Source: JAVVRI01 sp036654795 (GTDB taxonomy: Bacteria > Bacteroidota > Bacteroidia > Bacteroidales > Tannerellaceae). From it: a stretch of 21,732 nt of DNA. Both the position numbers and the translations under genes were made by a program. The DNA is taken from the NCBI GenBank assembly GCA_036654795.1, contig JAVVRI010000029.1, positions 1-21,732 on the forward strand, in the 5' to 3' direction. Position 1 is the stretch's first letter, and each line of letters starts with the position of its first letter. Of the stretch, positions 21,716-21,732 are shown piece by piece. Under the pieces are notes generated by a model. That model did no database searches, was not told where the DNA came from, and saw nothing but the letters and a program-made list of their open reading frames with translations.

Positions 21716-21732
21716 CCAAACTTTGTTAACCT

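Noticed and set aside
1..21732. tRNA, rRNA or known riboswitch
   Set aside because: I scanned the intergenic gaps for cloverleaf-like arms and familiar riboswitch cores and saw none; a covariance-model search would be needed to exclude them fully.

Overview
The window is a mostly ordinary chromosomal stretch from a member of the order Bacteroidales, most likely Bacteroides or a close relative. The support is mixed. The promoters have the Bacteroidetes -7 element TAnnTTTG, often with a TTTG -33 element. The protein families include a small FGS-type Psd, DUF4834, a TRL-like lipoprotein, the XRE-cupin plus AMP-ligase pair, and a VapE-type helicase. Shine-Dalgarno sequences are weak or absent. 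The genus is an inference.

Layout. 1-1149 (-) is the 5' part of a VapE/VirE-type P-loop ATPase that runs off the left edge. 1150-1812 holds no intact gene but contains four 22-bp palindromic units, a promoter-like box, a long inverted repeat and two short open frames that look like gene debris. 1813-3989 (+) carries a membrane-anchored AraC-type regulator, then a TRL-like lipoprotein and a small secreted protein, with three spaced repeats between regulator and lipoprotein. 4109-7697 (+) encodes an SUI1/YciH protein and an AddA/RecB-like helicase-nuclease. 7780-9483 (+) is the phosphatidylethanolamine pathway (psd, pssA) followed by a DUF4834 protein. 9497-10161 (-) is tadA with a small ribbon-helix-helix-like protein. 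10231-12450 (+) is YraN, MmcQ/YjbR, biotin protein ligase and UMP kinase, ended by a strong bidirectional hairpin. 12558-14820 (-) is an acyl-CoA synthetase with its XRE-cupin regulator. rpsO (-) and typA (+) diverge around 15250-15400. A YitT-family membrane protein (+) and an orphan dihydrolipoyl dehydrogenase (-) converge on a shared hairpin. The right end is a second four-unit 22-bp palindromic array followed by a secreted GH27-like alpha-galactosidase.

Most genes are housekeeping: phospholipid synthesis, tRNA editing, nucleotide synthesis, translation, biotinylation and recombination. I do not see a clear new multi-gene system. The most interesting signals are non-coding. Two intergenic arrays share the same architecture (four palindromic units, period exactly 22 bp) with different unit sequences. 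There is a helically phased repeat cluster between the membrane AraC gene and the lipoprotein operon, and a hairpin at the predicted extreme 5' end of the YitT mRNA. Several starts are decided by promoter position: the longest frames for typA and the ribbon-helix-helix gene begin upstream of or inside their own -7 boxes, so internal starts were chosen.
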